Virus record (IMG/VR): IMGVR_UViG_3300036985_006568
Coordinates: 1-57,473 of that record
Length of the DNA: 57,473 nucleotides
Source of the DNA: a virus
Strand: one strand, 5' to 3'
Under the pieces are notes generated by a model. It did no database searches. It was given only the letters and a program-made list of their open reading frames with translations, and was not told where the DNA came from. Position numbers and translations under genes: made by a program. Shown in pieces: positions 50,141-57,473 of the stretch. Position 1 is the stretch's first letter. Each line of letters starts with the position of its first letter.

Positions 50141-50950
50141 TTAGTAGTCAGTCACCCCGGAGGTATCTGCAACTTCAATATCGTCAGACACTGAAGGAGC
50201 GAGATCCAAACCGTCCTTGACTACCTCATGGAACTTCTTAGCCGCCTTGTAAAGATCTGGGGATGTAATGATAGTAGGTCGAGTGAAATCCCAACCAAAC
50301 CAAGAATTAGCATCCTTAGTCTCCATCACAGTTTTCATATCAAAAGTATGAGAGAACATGGGAGCATCTAGAGTCTGTTCCCCACGCTTCAACTTTAGAG
50401 ACATCAATTGAGACATGAGACGACGACTCTTTTTCAACTGAGTACTTGACATAGAGATAACAGCTTGTTCATAAGATCCATCATCCGCAACAAGAAGTAC
50501 AAAATGGTAAGCTGTCTCAATAACTAGATTTCCATTGGAAAGTAGGAACTTACCTTTTTCATTCTTCGAACACTTACGCAAGATCTCATCTGTTTTATAT
50601 ACATTGACAAAACCTCCACCAAGATCACGATCTTTCCATTCAACCCAACGTTTCTGGAACCCACAATTGACCACGCGTACATGGATTTTTTCAGGGTTAA
50701 TGGTCATCTGCTTTACAGTGTGCAGGATGTTACCTTCTTCAGCCCCATCAATATGGGCAGCACCCTTCTTAACCTGTGGACTATTAGATTGAAGGATTGC
50801 AAGATAAGGAATGGCAACGTCCTTGATTGAGACGTTCTCGAATCCCTGACCTGAATCGGCACCCATCATATCAATGAGTTCTGCTTGCTCAGTGGTCATT
50901 AGACCACTGACTTCTTCCTGACTAACCTTGATTACTGCTTCTTTTGCCAT
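50141..50950 (-). CDS. Replication-associated protein, possibly ssDNA-binding
   Basis: 269 residues from ATG 50950 with GGAGCAAG upstream. Segment IPYLAILQSNSPQVKKGAAH and a middle beta region (KIHVRVVNCGFQKRWVEWKD) are common to a conserved phage family next to primases and nucleases. The acidic C-terminus (SVSDDIEVADTSGVTDY) is like an SSB tail. SSB role is inferred from this and its neighbours. Start overlaps the stop of the gene above (TGATG). Confidence 0.6.
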   Translation of the reverse strand: MAKEAVIKVSQEEVSGLMTTEQAELIDMMGADSGQGFENVSIKDVAIPYLAILQSNSPQVKKGAAHIDGAEEGNILHTVKQMTINPEKIHVRVVNCGFQKRWVEWKDRDLGGGFVNVYKTDEILRKCSKNEKGKFLLSNGNLVIETAYHFVLLVADDGSYEQAVISMSSTQLKKSRRLMSQLMSLKLKRGEQTLDAPMFSHTFDMKTVMETKDANSWFGWDFTRPTIITSPDLYKAAKKFHEVVKDGLDLAPSVSDDIEVADTSGVTDY

Positions 50951-51531
50951 CACTTGCTCCTTGTAATTTTTGCCTTTTGGCCTATGAAGACCTTAAAGGT
51001 ATCGAGCGGGAAGTTAGGGTTACCGGACTCAACCTGTTCCCGCACGAAGGCAGAGAGAGTCTGGGGATGAACGGATTTTTTATTAGTACAGGGTATATGC
51101 ATAGTTGCAAGGACCTCAAGAACCTTATTAGCAAGGGTATCTTCACCCCTACCGAATGATGTTTTTATCTCGTTCTTGATGATGTCGTCATGCTTATTGT
51201 TTATGAGCCAGTTGAAGCAGTCAACCTGGTTATCTTCCTTGATTGAGGCTGAGTAGTAGGGTTTAACTTGGATAGAAAAACCGTCCTTTGTAGTGAACTT
51301 ATTAATCCCTACCCCCTGCATTGCCGTTGGTAGCTTCATCTCCTGAACTGACTTTAACTGTTCTTTCTTTTCTGCTAGGGTTAACTCAAGAGCCTCAACC
51401 TCATTTTCAAGTTGAATCTGCTCAAAAGCAAGTTGTGAGACAATATCCAAACCAGACATGGCTGTTGTTGCCGCGACTGTATCCATAATCTCTATGGAAT
51501 CAGACATCATCTCATTAAGTAGATCTGACAT
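50950..51531 (-). CDS. Conserved phage protein with coiled coil, 193 residues
   Basis: N-terminal helix and coiled coil (ENEVEALELTLAEKKEQLKS, 42-61) then a folded part (LPTAMQGVGINKFTTKDGFS and VKPYYSASIKEDNQ) that I have seen in replication modules of other phages, function unknown. AAGGAG precedes the ATG. Coupled to the SSB-like gene. Confidence 0.72.
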   Translation of the reverse strand: MSDLLNEMMSDSIEIMDTVAATTAMSGLDIVSQLAFEQIQLENEVEALELTLAEKKEQLKSVQEMKLPTAMQGVGINKFTTKDGFSIQVKPYYSASIKEDNQVDCFNWLINNKHDDIIKNEIKTSFGRGEDTLANKVLEVLATMHIPCTNKKSVHPQTLSAFVREQVESGNPNFPLDTFKVFIGQKAKITRSK

Positions 51532-51701
51532 TAATGGGTCTCCTTATAGTATTCTACACAATCATCGATGGATGCTCCATCATTATATAGGTCAAAAGCT
51601 TCTTCAAGGTCCTCTATTTCTGCCCCAAGTTCTACTTGGACGTCATGAATCCATTTCATAAAAAATGGAGTATACTGCGATTTACACGCTTTTTCCGACA
51701 T
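51531..51701 (-). CDS. Small acidic protein, 56 residues
   Basis: Begins MSEKACKSQYTPFFMKWIHD; the remainder is acidic helix (GAEIEDLEEAFDLYNDG). GGAG stands before the ATG, and the TAA stop overlaps the ATG of the next gene by one base. Acidic size could suit a host-protein inhibitor but nothing specific is known. Confidence 0.65.
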   Translation of the reverse strand: MSEKACKSQYTPFFMKWIHDVQVELGAEIEDLEEAFDLYNDGASIDDCVEYYKETH

Positions 51702-51713
51702 TATATCTCCTTT

Positions 51714-52016
51714 CTATATTGCCGATTGAACTACGTAGTAACGCTTTTCCTCTCTGTCCCATTTAAGAAACTTTACCTTCCCATGATTATTACGCGCGGC
51801 GACGGCTGAAGCAAGACCAATTGCCACAGGATCACCGATAGTTAGCAGATAATCTTTATCTGAGAAAGTCTTAAGTTTCTCATTCAATATCTCTATCGCT
51901 GCAACGGATGAAATTACAATCTGCATACCTAGGGGGAGAAGAGAGATCAAAGGGCCGTAGGCCTCAGCAGAGAGAATATTCCTCCCCTGGACCTCTTGTA
52001 TTACATAGACAGCCAC
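51714..52016 (-). CDS. Hypothetical protein, 100 residues, GTG start
   Basis: Starts GTG with AAAGGAG five bases upstream and a promoter directly before it. Begins MAVYVIQEVQGRNILSAEAY. Alternating strands and helices, perhaps a small alpha/beta fold. No known family. Confidence 0.7.
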   Translation of the reverse strand: MAVYVIQEVQGRNILSAEAYGPLISLLPLGMQIVISSVAAIEILNEKLKTFSDKDYLLTIGDPVAIGLASAVAARNNHGKVKFLKWDREEKRYYVVQSAI

Positions 52017-52039
52017 TTTGATCTCCTTTCTCTACTATA

Positions 52040-52067
52040 ATTATAGTCCAGGTTTGACATTTGTAAA
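52040..52067 (-). promoter_or_regulatory. Leftward promoter inside the end of the endonuclease-like gene
   Basis: The minus strand has TTTACA, 16 bases, TATAAT within CTATAATTATAG. The TAA stop of the gene 52041-52436 is part of the -10. The leader to the 51714 gene is about 18 bases. CTGGAC stands directly before the -10, as at 13478. Confidence 0.7.
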
Positions 52068-52436
52068 TACAGTTTTTAAAAATAATTTTTCAAGTAATCC
52101 CTCCCAATTAAATGGTTTTGATGTCTCAAATACTCTAAAGAAACCACTTACATCAAACCAGTGCACGTAGATTGTATCATTAACCCGGGTTAAAACTAAT
52201 GACCATCCACCATTTTTATGATGCTTTATGTGCCAATTTCTTTGACTAGGATGTAAACCCAAATGGAGGATCTCTAGATTTTCTAGTCTAGTTAGAGATT
52301 TCAATTCAATCCAAGTTGAAACCCCATTTGTACAGTTGTATACATCTGGGGTTCCGTTCGCAACACCGTTCTCTATTCGTTCAGACATCCCAGGTAGGTG
52401 TCCTTTTAATAGATTCCATAGATCAACTTCGGACAT
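52041..52436 (-). CDS. VRR-NUC-like/Holliday-junction-type endonuclease
   Basis: 131 residues from ATG 52436 with AAGGAGG nine bases upstream. The PD-(D/E)xK core is visible: ENGVANGTPDVYNC (near 24-37) followed by STWIELKSL (43-51), with an N-terminal E/L-rich helix. Small size fits phage VRR-NUC nucleases that cut branched DNA before packaging. Catalysis inferred from D, E and K of the motif. Confidence 0.8.
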   Translation of the reverse strand: MSEVDLWNLLKGHLPGMSERIENGVANGTPDVYNCTNGVSTWIELKSLTRLENLEILHLGLHPSQRNWHIKHHKNGGWSLVLTRVNDTIYVHWFDVSGFFRVFETSKPFNWEGLLEKLFLKTVFTNVKPGL

Positions 52437-52881
52437 CCTCCTCATCCTCCTTCAAGATATAGCGCGTTCCTCGTTTCTCTCCGGTTTTTATCAAGATACT
52501 GCCTTCCTCTAGATCCGTAAAGATAGCACGAAGAGCTGCTCCACCCCAAACCTCGTTACTAATCTTAAGAGCGTAGGCCGTTTCTGTCATAGAGATATCT
52601 TTACGCTCATTAAGAAGAGCAATTACTTTACTCTTCAGTTCCTCTTTATCATAAACATCTTTACGTGGACTACCCAATCTTTTACCAGCAAAATGAACGG
52701 GTTTCATATTTTCCGGGGCAACGTAACCCGTATTTACCGTGAAGAGTTCGGACTTCTCTTCCTGAAAAATGATTGCTATAGTCCTAGGATCCCACCCTTG
52801 ACCAACAAGAGCATCAACTAGTACTCCTCCTAGAATCTCACGGTCCAGGATATTATTCGCTTGCACAATTACAATTGGCAT
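52423..52881 (-). CDS. Hypothetical protein with C-terminal winged helix
   Basis: 152 residues. N-terminal 60 residues look alpha/beta (MPIVIVQANNILDREILGGV). From about 85 the SMTETAYALKISNEVWGGAA and LRAIFTDLEEGSILIKTG segments form a winged-helix-like domain. AAGGAG precedes the ATG. Could recognise DNA in replication or regulate the cluster. Confidence 0.65.
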   Translation of the reverse strand: MPIVIVQANNILDREILGGVLVDALVGQGWDPRTIAIIFQEEKSELFTVNTGYVAPENMKPVHFAGKRLGSPRKDVYDKEELKSKVIALLNERKDISMTETAYALKISNEVWGGAALRAIFTDLEEGSILIKTGEKRGTRYILKEDEEDVRS

Positions 52882-52890
52882 GTTTTCTCC

Positions 52891-53826
52891 TTAAAAAGGC
52901 CACTCTAGTGACCAAAAGTTTACGGTCTGCTTGATATATCGTGGAAGGTGAGTCCTTACCCGGCGTATCTTGTCTATCACCCTGCCATGTTTTACTTTCA
53001 TGGATTCATACTTTCTAAATTCACAGAATCCATCCTCCATCGCTTTTATATCAAAAGGGTTTCCATTGAAGTCAAACAAATCTAATTGTTCGAGGTCCAT
53101 TAACCTACAAAGGATGTGGTCCTTTAAATCGCACATCTCTTGAAGTGTTGGGGAGTGACCAAAGATTCCTTCTGCTATGCTCTTTGACCCCGGACCTATG
53201 AATAGGTAGTCGTTACTAGTGAATGGGAACTGAGGGTATAGGTAACAAAGAGAGGTGAACACCTCATATACCCTGAATGGTCCTAGGAGAGGGTATGAAT
53301 CCAACAGATGATGTATGACTCCTTTTGGTTTCTTCATCAACTGAATTAGTTGCACTGTTTGTTCGTAATTTTCCTCTACCATTTTGTAATGATCGAGGAG
53401 GTTATCTTCCCGTGTTTTACCCTCCCTAGTATGTATGAATGGCCACATGATCCCTGTATAGATATAAGTACTTGGATGTTTTTTCTGTACCTGTAGTAAT
53501 CCTTCTTTATCGAAGGGAATACCTACGGTATCAAAGTAGTTCATTATTGACGGGGACCAATGCTGTCGATAAAATAAGATAAATTTAACTTGTTCTGGAA
53601 AAGGGAGCCCTCTTATACCTCCTAACTCATACTTAGTTAGATGATTCTGTCTCCTAAATATATCTTCAAGTCGTCCAGGTCCATTTCTACGGTCCTCAAG
53701 TATAATCGGATCTGTTATCTTGTCTGATTGACCTGTTAATTCCAACATCCGGATCCCCTGGTAATATACCAGGAATTCGATATATCTCTCAAGGAGATCC
53801 GGATCCTTAATGTCGGAGGGGTTCAC
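52891..53826 (-). CDS. HMUDK-helical/aGPT-pyrophosphorylase superfamily protein (base hypermodification)
   Basis: 311 residues, GTG start after AAGGAAAG. Motifs fit the helix-hairpin-helix superfamily that includes 5-hydroxymethyl-dU DNA kinase helical domains and alpha-glutamyl/putrescinyl thymine pyrophosphorylases: KITDPIILED (36-45), RLEDIFRRQNHLTKY (52-66), KFILFYRQHW (81-90), PLLGPFRVYEVF (179-190), FTSNDYLFIGPGS (202-214) and EDGFCEFRKYE (264-274). There is no P-loop, so it is not itself the kinase. Family members replace an activated (pyrophosphorylated) 5-hydroxymethyl pyrimidine group in DNA with an amine. Placed beside polymerase and nucleotide genes. Substrate and amine unknown; this copy is quite divergent. 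Confidence 0.72.
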   Translation of the reverse strand: MNPSDIKDPDLLERYIEFLVYYQGIRMLELTGQSDKITDPIILEDRRNGPGRLEDIFRRQNHLTKYELGGIRGLPFPEQVKFILFYRQHWSPSIMNYFDTVGIPFDKEGLLQVQKKHPSTYIYTGIMWPFIHTREGKTREDNLLDHYKMVEENYEQTVQLIQLMKKPKGVIHHLLDSYPLLGPFRVYEVFTSLCYLYPQFPFTSNDYLFIGPGSKSIAEGIFGHSPTLQEMCDLKDHILCRLMDLEQLDLFDFNGNPFDIKAMEDGFCEFRKYESMKVKHGRVIDKIRRVRTHLPRYIKQTVNFWSLEWPF

Positions 53827-54167
53827 TTCTTTCCTTTCTTCACCTTCTTAGTTGGAACCTTCTTTGCTGGGGGAACTACCAACTTCTTTGAAGTTTTCTT
53901 GCTTTTTGCACAAACCTTGGGCGTGATGTAGGTAGCAAATTTGATACTTTCACCACTCAAGATCGTACAGGTGTCTTCTCCTCCTACTGATCGTTTGCCA
54001 TATACAAGGCGATCGAGAACTACAGCTTGTTTTTTCAATAGCTTAGATGCAGCATTAAAGAAAAAATTCTCGGCCGTTTGCTTATTAGACAGGCTTACAC
54101 TATTAACCTGACCATACTCAAAAAATCTAACGCGATACCTCACACCGGCTTCAATCGGCTCGTTCAT
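53823..54167 (-). CDS. Hypothetical protein with Lys-rich tail, 114 residues
   Basis: N-terminal 80 residues are compact (YRVRFFEYGQVNSVSLSNKQ), and the last 30 are strongly basic (AKKVPTKKVKKGKK), likely DNA or RNA binding. AAGGAGG precedes the ATG. The ATG overlaps the polymerase stop (ATGA), so it may assist the polymerase or the modification protein downstream. Confidence 0.7.
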   Translation of the reverse strand: MNEPIEAGVRYRVRFFEYGQVNSVSLSNKQTAENFFFNAASKLLKKQAVVLDRLVYGKRSVGGEDTCTILSGESIKFATYITPKVCAKSKKTSKKLVVPPAKKVPTKKVKKGKK

Positions 54168-56032
54168 AACTCTACCTCCTTAGCTTCGCCCCAACTTGGT
54201 CCGAGTTCTACGTCGAGTTTAAGTGGGACTTCGAGTTGTACTGCATTAAGCAAGATATCCCGGACGATCCGAGCATCCTGCAGAGTTTCAATTGGTGTGT
54301 CAACCTCATCATGTAGCGTGATGTAGGGAATATAGTCAGCATCATACATGTCTAGCATAGCTAACTTGATCATGTCAGCAGATGTTCCCTGAATAACAGA
54401 GTTCATTGCTTTATGGATGAAATACCTTGTTACAGGTGGTCCATACTCCTTGAGCGCTTCTACTTTAGGTAATGGGATGCATCCATCCGTCCATTTCCTT
54501 GGACCGAATAGTATAAAACGTCTTTTTCTTCCAAGTACTGTTTTGACGTATCCTCTGTCATTAGCAACGTGCATACATTCATCCCCGAGTAATTTGATAA
54601 AGGGGACCGCGGCATGGTATTTGTCATAGAGTATAGTCGTTTCACCCGCCGTCTTTCCAAGTTGTTCAGCCATCTTTTTCTTTCCCATTCCATAAGCCAA
54701 TCCCAGGTTGAGACCCTTGGCCTCCTTTCTTGTAATGTCTGCCATGTCGGCGATAAGTTGGTGATAGTCTGTTGATGGATCTTTGATATACCTATCCCGA
54801 GCTTCTTCTGCTCCCTTAAATCCTCGTTTATACGCGTAATGCACAGTGACTCTGGGTTCTTGCTGTGAGTAATCGAACACTCCCCATTGTGTCCCAGATT
54901 CAGGAACGAATATGGATCGTATAAGTGGGGCCAGATACTCATTTTTTGCTGGTACCTGCTGCATATTAGGGTTCGCGGAGGCAAAACGCCCTGATTTGGT
55001 GCCCCCATCATCTGATCTAACCTGTCGATACGTTGGGTATATCCTCCCATTTGTAGCCATCTCCAGGATTTTCTTTTGTATGAAGACTGATCCACCACGA
55101 TCAAGTTGCCTGGTGAATAGTAACTTCTTAAAGAAGGGATCTTCACATGAGTGAAGCCATTCTGCCTCAAAACTTGGGTTTCCTTTTCCTGTTCGTGGGT
55201 AGATAAGTCCCAACCTGTCACAAGCCTTGGCAATATCCGTCCCAGACCAGATGTCAATATCTCTTCCTGCGAGTTTACCCAATTCTGAAAGTGATTGTTT
55301 ATGCTCCTTTGATAGGCGTTCATGAATCTGTTCTCCTTTAGCATAGTCTACGGGTATCCCTAATAGTCTCATTGCTAATAGGAGTCTAGTCATGCGTGAT
55401 TCTATTTCAAATACATTCCACAGACCTTCCTCCTTCAACCGTGGAATTTGTAAGTTGAATATTTGCAATGTTAAGGCAGCATCATCTTCGCCATAAGGTC
55501 CTACAAATTTAGCTGGAAATTTCCACATGTTCTCTTTGATTTTACTCTCAGGAATTCCCATGCACTTTCCCGCTTCTTTTAATAGGCCCTCATTTTTATG
55601 AACGCCACAGTATTCAAGTGCAAGAACGTCCAACTTATAACTTCGTTTGTTCTCATCTAGTAGAGGTTCAGCAATTTGAACGTCGTAGACGGGGCCATTG
55701 ACCTTAACATCTTCAGTTAAAAGCCACTCTAGATCATATATAGTGTTGGCCCCAACCTTCGCCCCCGGTCCACTAAGTTGATCCCGCAACCAGGCGAAGA
55801 CATTAGGTGCGTCCAGATTTCCTCCACCTTCATGTCGAACAGGATAGTAGCCCTTGAAACCGTCATCTGTAGCGACGGAGATTCCAATAATATAGCCACC
55901 TCCTCGCTTACAAGAAGGTCCCTTCGTGAGTAGGTCTGGGTCTTTAGTCTCTGTGTCGAGTCCGATGAGTTTTGCATCTCGTATATCCGGAAATGTTGTT
56001 GGCGCAATCCATGTCGATTCTGGAAGTATCAC
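54164..56032 (-). CDS. DNA polymerase, family A with 3'-5' exonuclease
   Basis: 622 residues from GTG with AGGAG upstream. Exonuclease: GLDTETKD (24-31), NTIYDLEWL (96-104), YGEDDAALT (180-188). Polymerase: motif A WGVFDYSQQEPRV (383-395), motif B RKEAKGLNLGLAYG (435-448) and motif C ITLHDEVDT. Leu443 is at the place of E. coli Phe762. No 5' nuclease domain. It replicates the genome. Downstream of dCMP deaminase and coupled to the next gene. Confidence 0.95.
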   Translation of the reverse strand: MILPESTWIAPTTFPDIRDAKLIGLDTETKDPDLLTKGPSCKRGGGYIIGISVATDDGFKGYYPVRHEGGGNLDAPNVFAWLRDQLSGPGAKVGANTIYDLEWLLTEDVKVNGPVYDVQIAEPLLDENKRSYKLDVLALEYCGVHKNEGLLKEAGKCMGIPESKIKENMWKFPAKFVGPYGEDDAALTLQIFNLQIPRLKEEGLWNVFEIESRMTRLLLAMRLLGIPVDYAKGEQIHERLSKEHKQSLSELGKLAGRDIDIWSGTDIAKACDRLGLIYPRTGKGNPSFEAEWLHSCEDPFFKKLLFTRQLDRGGSVFIQKKILEMATNGRIYPTYRQVRSDDGGTKSGRFASANPNMQQVPAKNEYLAPLIRSIFVPESGTQWGVFDYSQQEPRVTVHYAYKRGFKGAEEARDRYIKDPSTDYHQLIADMADITRKEAKGLNLGLAYGMGKKKMAEQLGKTAGETTILYDKYHAAVPFIKLLGDECMHVANDRGYVKTVLGRKRRFILFGPRKWTDGCIPLPKVEALKEYGPPVTRYFIHKAMNSVIQGTSADMIKLAMLDMYDADYIPYITLHDEVDTPIETLQDARIVRDILLNAVQLEVPLKLDVELGPSWGEAKEVEL

Positions 56033-56033
56033 C

Positions 56034-56462
56034 TCAACTCCTATGAATCCATGAACGTCCAGCAGCTAACCAAAGTAATTTTGATTGGGGATGGGGATAC
56101 TCAGATGTAAATACTATTCGCTGACAGCTCGTATTTAACAGAAGTTTAATACAGGTGATGCATGGAGAGGCTGTGCAGTAACAGGTATCTATTGAATAAA
56201 CGTCATGACATTGGAGCAAGGCATTCTGCTCCGCATGGATTGCCTCACAAAGATCTAACCCCTGACCTGATGGAGCAAATGCTCCGGCACAAGGATTATC
56301 TATGCAATGAGGTAAACCAGCCGCCACGCCATTATAACCCGTTGCAATAACATGATGTCGACTATTTACTAGGACGCATCCTACCTTTCTACGAGTGCAG
56401 GTTCCCCTAGTAGAAACTAACTTTGCCATCTCAAGAAAATACTCATCATGTGAAGGTCTCAT
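56034..56462 (-). CDS. dCMP deaminase
   Basis: 142 residues from ATG 56462, which overlaps the upstream stop (ATGA), with AGGAG ten bases before. Zinc site: CEAIHAEQNALL (His and catalytic Glu) and TASPCITCIKLL (two Cys). The extra Cys/His near CTRRKVGCVL and the CIDNPC segment are typical of phage dCMP deaminases with a second zinc. It makes dUMP from dCMP, feeding thymidylate or hydroxymethyl-uracil synthesis. Confidence 0.9.
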   Translation of the reverse strand: MRPSHDEYFLEMAKLVSTRGTCTRRKVGCVLVNSRHHVIATGYNGVAAGLPHCIDNPCAGAFAPSGQGLDLCEAIHAEQNALLQCHDVYSIDTCYCTASPCITCIKLLLNTSCQRIVFTSEYPHPQSKLLWLAAGRSWIHRS

Positions 56463-57268
56463 GTGAAAAGGTCTCCTAGCCAGAGTGGGTTTGGGTTGCA
56501 ATTCTTGTTTTTCGCTACATTCCATAGGTGCTCTACAACCTCGTCATAAGAATCAAAGATATCTGTGTCTACGGATCGTATTGTAAAAATCTCACGTTTA
56601 CTTAGGATTGAGCTAACAATTTCAAATTGTTCTTTATAAAGATGCTGTGAGGCAGCATTGAAATAAAGTTCACCCAATGTTATTATACATTCTTTTTTCA
56701 TAAATGTATTAATTTGTTTCATTATTCCTAATGATAAACAACTAAAATTAAATATATCATAAGGAACACCCATCCAAGCGTCAGATGAACGCATATTCAG
56801 GAAACAATGGAGTTTATCTTCTCTTATCATCCACTGAGCGGATATTGTGCATGGAACATCTTTTGTTATCGGAGGATTCTGTCGCCATATTGTTAGAACT
56901 GCTTGACGTGATTCTCTATCATTCACTAGCGATTTAACAATATGCCCGACCTGATCTATGATCCTCGGACCATAGGCCCCAAAGAACCGTTCCCCGTCAT
57001 CGCTAAAATTTGAGATCATCTTTGAGAAGGGGGCAATCGTCTTTACTCGGTTATCACCACTCATTATCCAAGCGGCTTCTGCGGCCATGAAATGGTATCC
57101 TAATTTGCGTTCCCTTACACAAACTACCGGGTTATTCATATTGATTGTCATACTTCGCCCTAATATCTCCCTAGTTTCCTTTCCTCTAGGATTAACGGGT
57201 CTTCCATTAAAATAGACATCACTTAGTAGATAAAACCAAGATAAAGACGTTGAATTATCGAGTCTCAT
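56459..57268 (-). CDS. Thymidylate synthase/deoxypyrimidine hydroxymethylase homologue
   Basis: 269 residues. Catalytic KDVPCTISAQWM (136-147) with Cys140, Arg121 in ESRQAVLTIW, and NMRSSDAWMGVPYDIFNFS (158-176). The Asn that in thymidylate synthase recognises uracil (GLPFNI) is Asp171, as in T4 dCMP hydroxymethylase; NMRS and CT after the cysteine also follow the T4 enzyme rather than QRS and CH. So it may act on dCMP, or be a divergent dUMP hydroxymethylase. Substrate carbon (methyl or hydroxymethyl) not determined. GAGG precedes the ATG. Confidence 0.85.
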   Translation of the reverse strand: MRLDNSTSLSWFYLLSDVYFNGRPVNPRGKETREILGRSMTINMNNPVVCVRERKLGYHFMAAEAAWIMSGDNRVKTIAPFSKMISNFSDDGERFFGAYGPRIIDQVGHIVKSLVNDRESRQAVLTIWRQNPPITKDVPCTISAQWMIREDKLHCFLNMRSSDAWMGVPYDIFNFSCLSLGIMKQINTFMKKECIITLGELYFNAASQHLYKEQFEIVSSILSKREIFTIRSVDTDIFDSYDEVVEHLWNVAKNKNCNPNPLWLGDLFT

Positions 57269-57278
57269 TTAACGCCTC

Positions 57279-57446
57279 TTACAGTACTGGTTCTGAAATT
57301 ATTGCTAGTAATATCCTGCAAGCTATTCCCGGAGCCTTCTTTATTCTGGTTTCAAGTTCATAACAACGGTCACAGCGCTTTGTACCTGTATAGATAGTGC
57401 TATCACCGCATAGTTCACAAGGAACACTTTTTCTAATGTCTGGCAT
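57279..57446 (-). CDS. Small zinc-finger protein, 55 residues (junction gene)
   Basis: Begins MPDIRKSVPCELCGDSTIYT, then CDRC near 25-28: two CxxC knuckles as in a zinc ribbon, followed by a basic helix and a hydrophobic end. GAGGT stands before the ATG. The contig break falls in this gene. In the circular genome it is downstream of the 69-residue gene at 104-313 and upstream of the thymidylate synthase homologue. Confidence 0.78.
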   Translation of the reverse strand: MPDIRKSVPCELCGDSTIYTGTKRCDRCYELETRIKKAPGIACRILLAIISEPVL

Positions 57447-57473
57447 CTCTTACCTCTGCTCTAATGCGGAACG
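57347..57473. repeat. Right copy of 127-bp terminal direct repeat
   Basis: Identical to bases 1-127. Joining the ends at this repeat restores continuous leftward genes across the junction, which supports a circular map. Confidence 0.95.

Noticed and set aside
54460-55344. Leftward 294-residue frame within the polymerase gene
   Set aside because: Shadow frame of the family A polymerase, with no domain and no start signal.

Overview
The window is one complete genome of a tailed, siphovirus-type bacteriophage. Bases 1-127 recur exactly at 57347-57473, so it is a circular or terminally redundant genome of about 57,346 bp, opened at an arbitrary point inside a small zinc-finger gene. The head genes are Mu/lambda-like (DUF935-type portal, protease with nested scaffold, gpD-like decoration protein, lambda gpE-like capsid protein, gp36/gp37-like connectors). 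The tail tip resembles those of the Yuavirus/Mesyanzhinovviridae group and gene transfer agents. No integrase, excisionase, CI-like repressor, tRNA or CRISPR array was seen. A TM-plus-coiled-coil spanin-like protein after the endolysin points to a Gram-negative host, but the sequence does not name one.

Layout. (1) 14354 down to 1, across the junction, and on from 57446 down to 45322: one long leftward series of tightly packed genes, many with ATGA or TGATG overlaps. The 1-14.4 kb part is accessory: nucleotide kinase, MazG-like pyrophosphohydrolase, three methyltransferases, two pentapeptide-repeat proteins, and many small zinc-finger, membrane and unknown proteins. The 45.3-57.4 kb part is replication and nucleotide metabolism: SNF2-like and UvrD-like helicases, archaeo-eukaryotic-type primase, endonuclease-like protein, family A DNA polymerase, dCMP deaminase and a thymidylate synthase/hydroxymethylase homologue. 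(2) 14584-45325: rightward morphogenesis and lysis genes. (3) Between the terminase subunits (15.1-17.1 kb) sits a small leftward operon with three identical 69-bp intergenic repeats, then a very AT-rich stretch with repeated ATGCCA motifs that is the best replication-origin candidate.

Most interesting theme: possible DNA base hypermodification. The protein at 52891-53826 carries sequence hallmarks of the helical-domain superfamily that includes 5-hydroxymethyl-dU DNA kinase and the alpha-glutamyl/putrescinyl thymine pyrophosphorylases (amino acid:DNA transferases). It shares the genome with a thymidylate synthase homologue whose Asn specificity position is Asp, a dCMP deaminase, a dNMP-kinase fused to a UDG-like domain, a MazG-like pyrophosphohydrolase, and a divergent cytosine-C5 methyltransferase beside two other methyltransferases. 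Together they could make a modified pyrimidine nucleotide and elaborate it in DNA. Which base is modified, and how, cannot be read from the sequence.

Other notable points: a clear -1 frameshift site for the tail chaperone; a scaffold gene nested in the protease gene; a probably leaderless terL message; recurrent TTTAC-N16/17-TATAAT promoters and a recurrent CTGGA/TATAATTATA element on both strands; at least six membrane peptides of 21-59 residues; several strong hairpins; and a GT9-type glycosyltransferase inside the tail-fibre cassette. All family assignments come from reading motifs by eye, with no database search.
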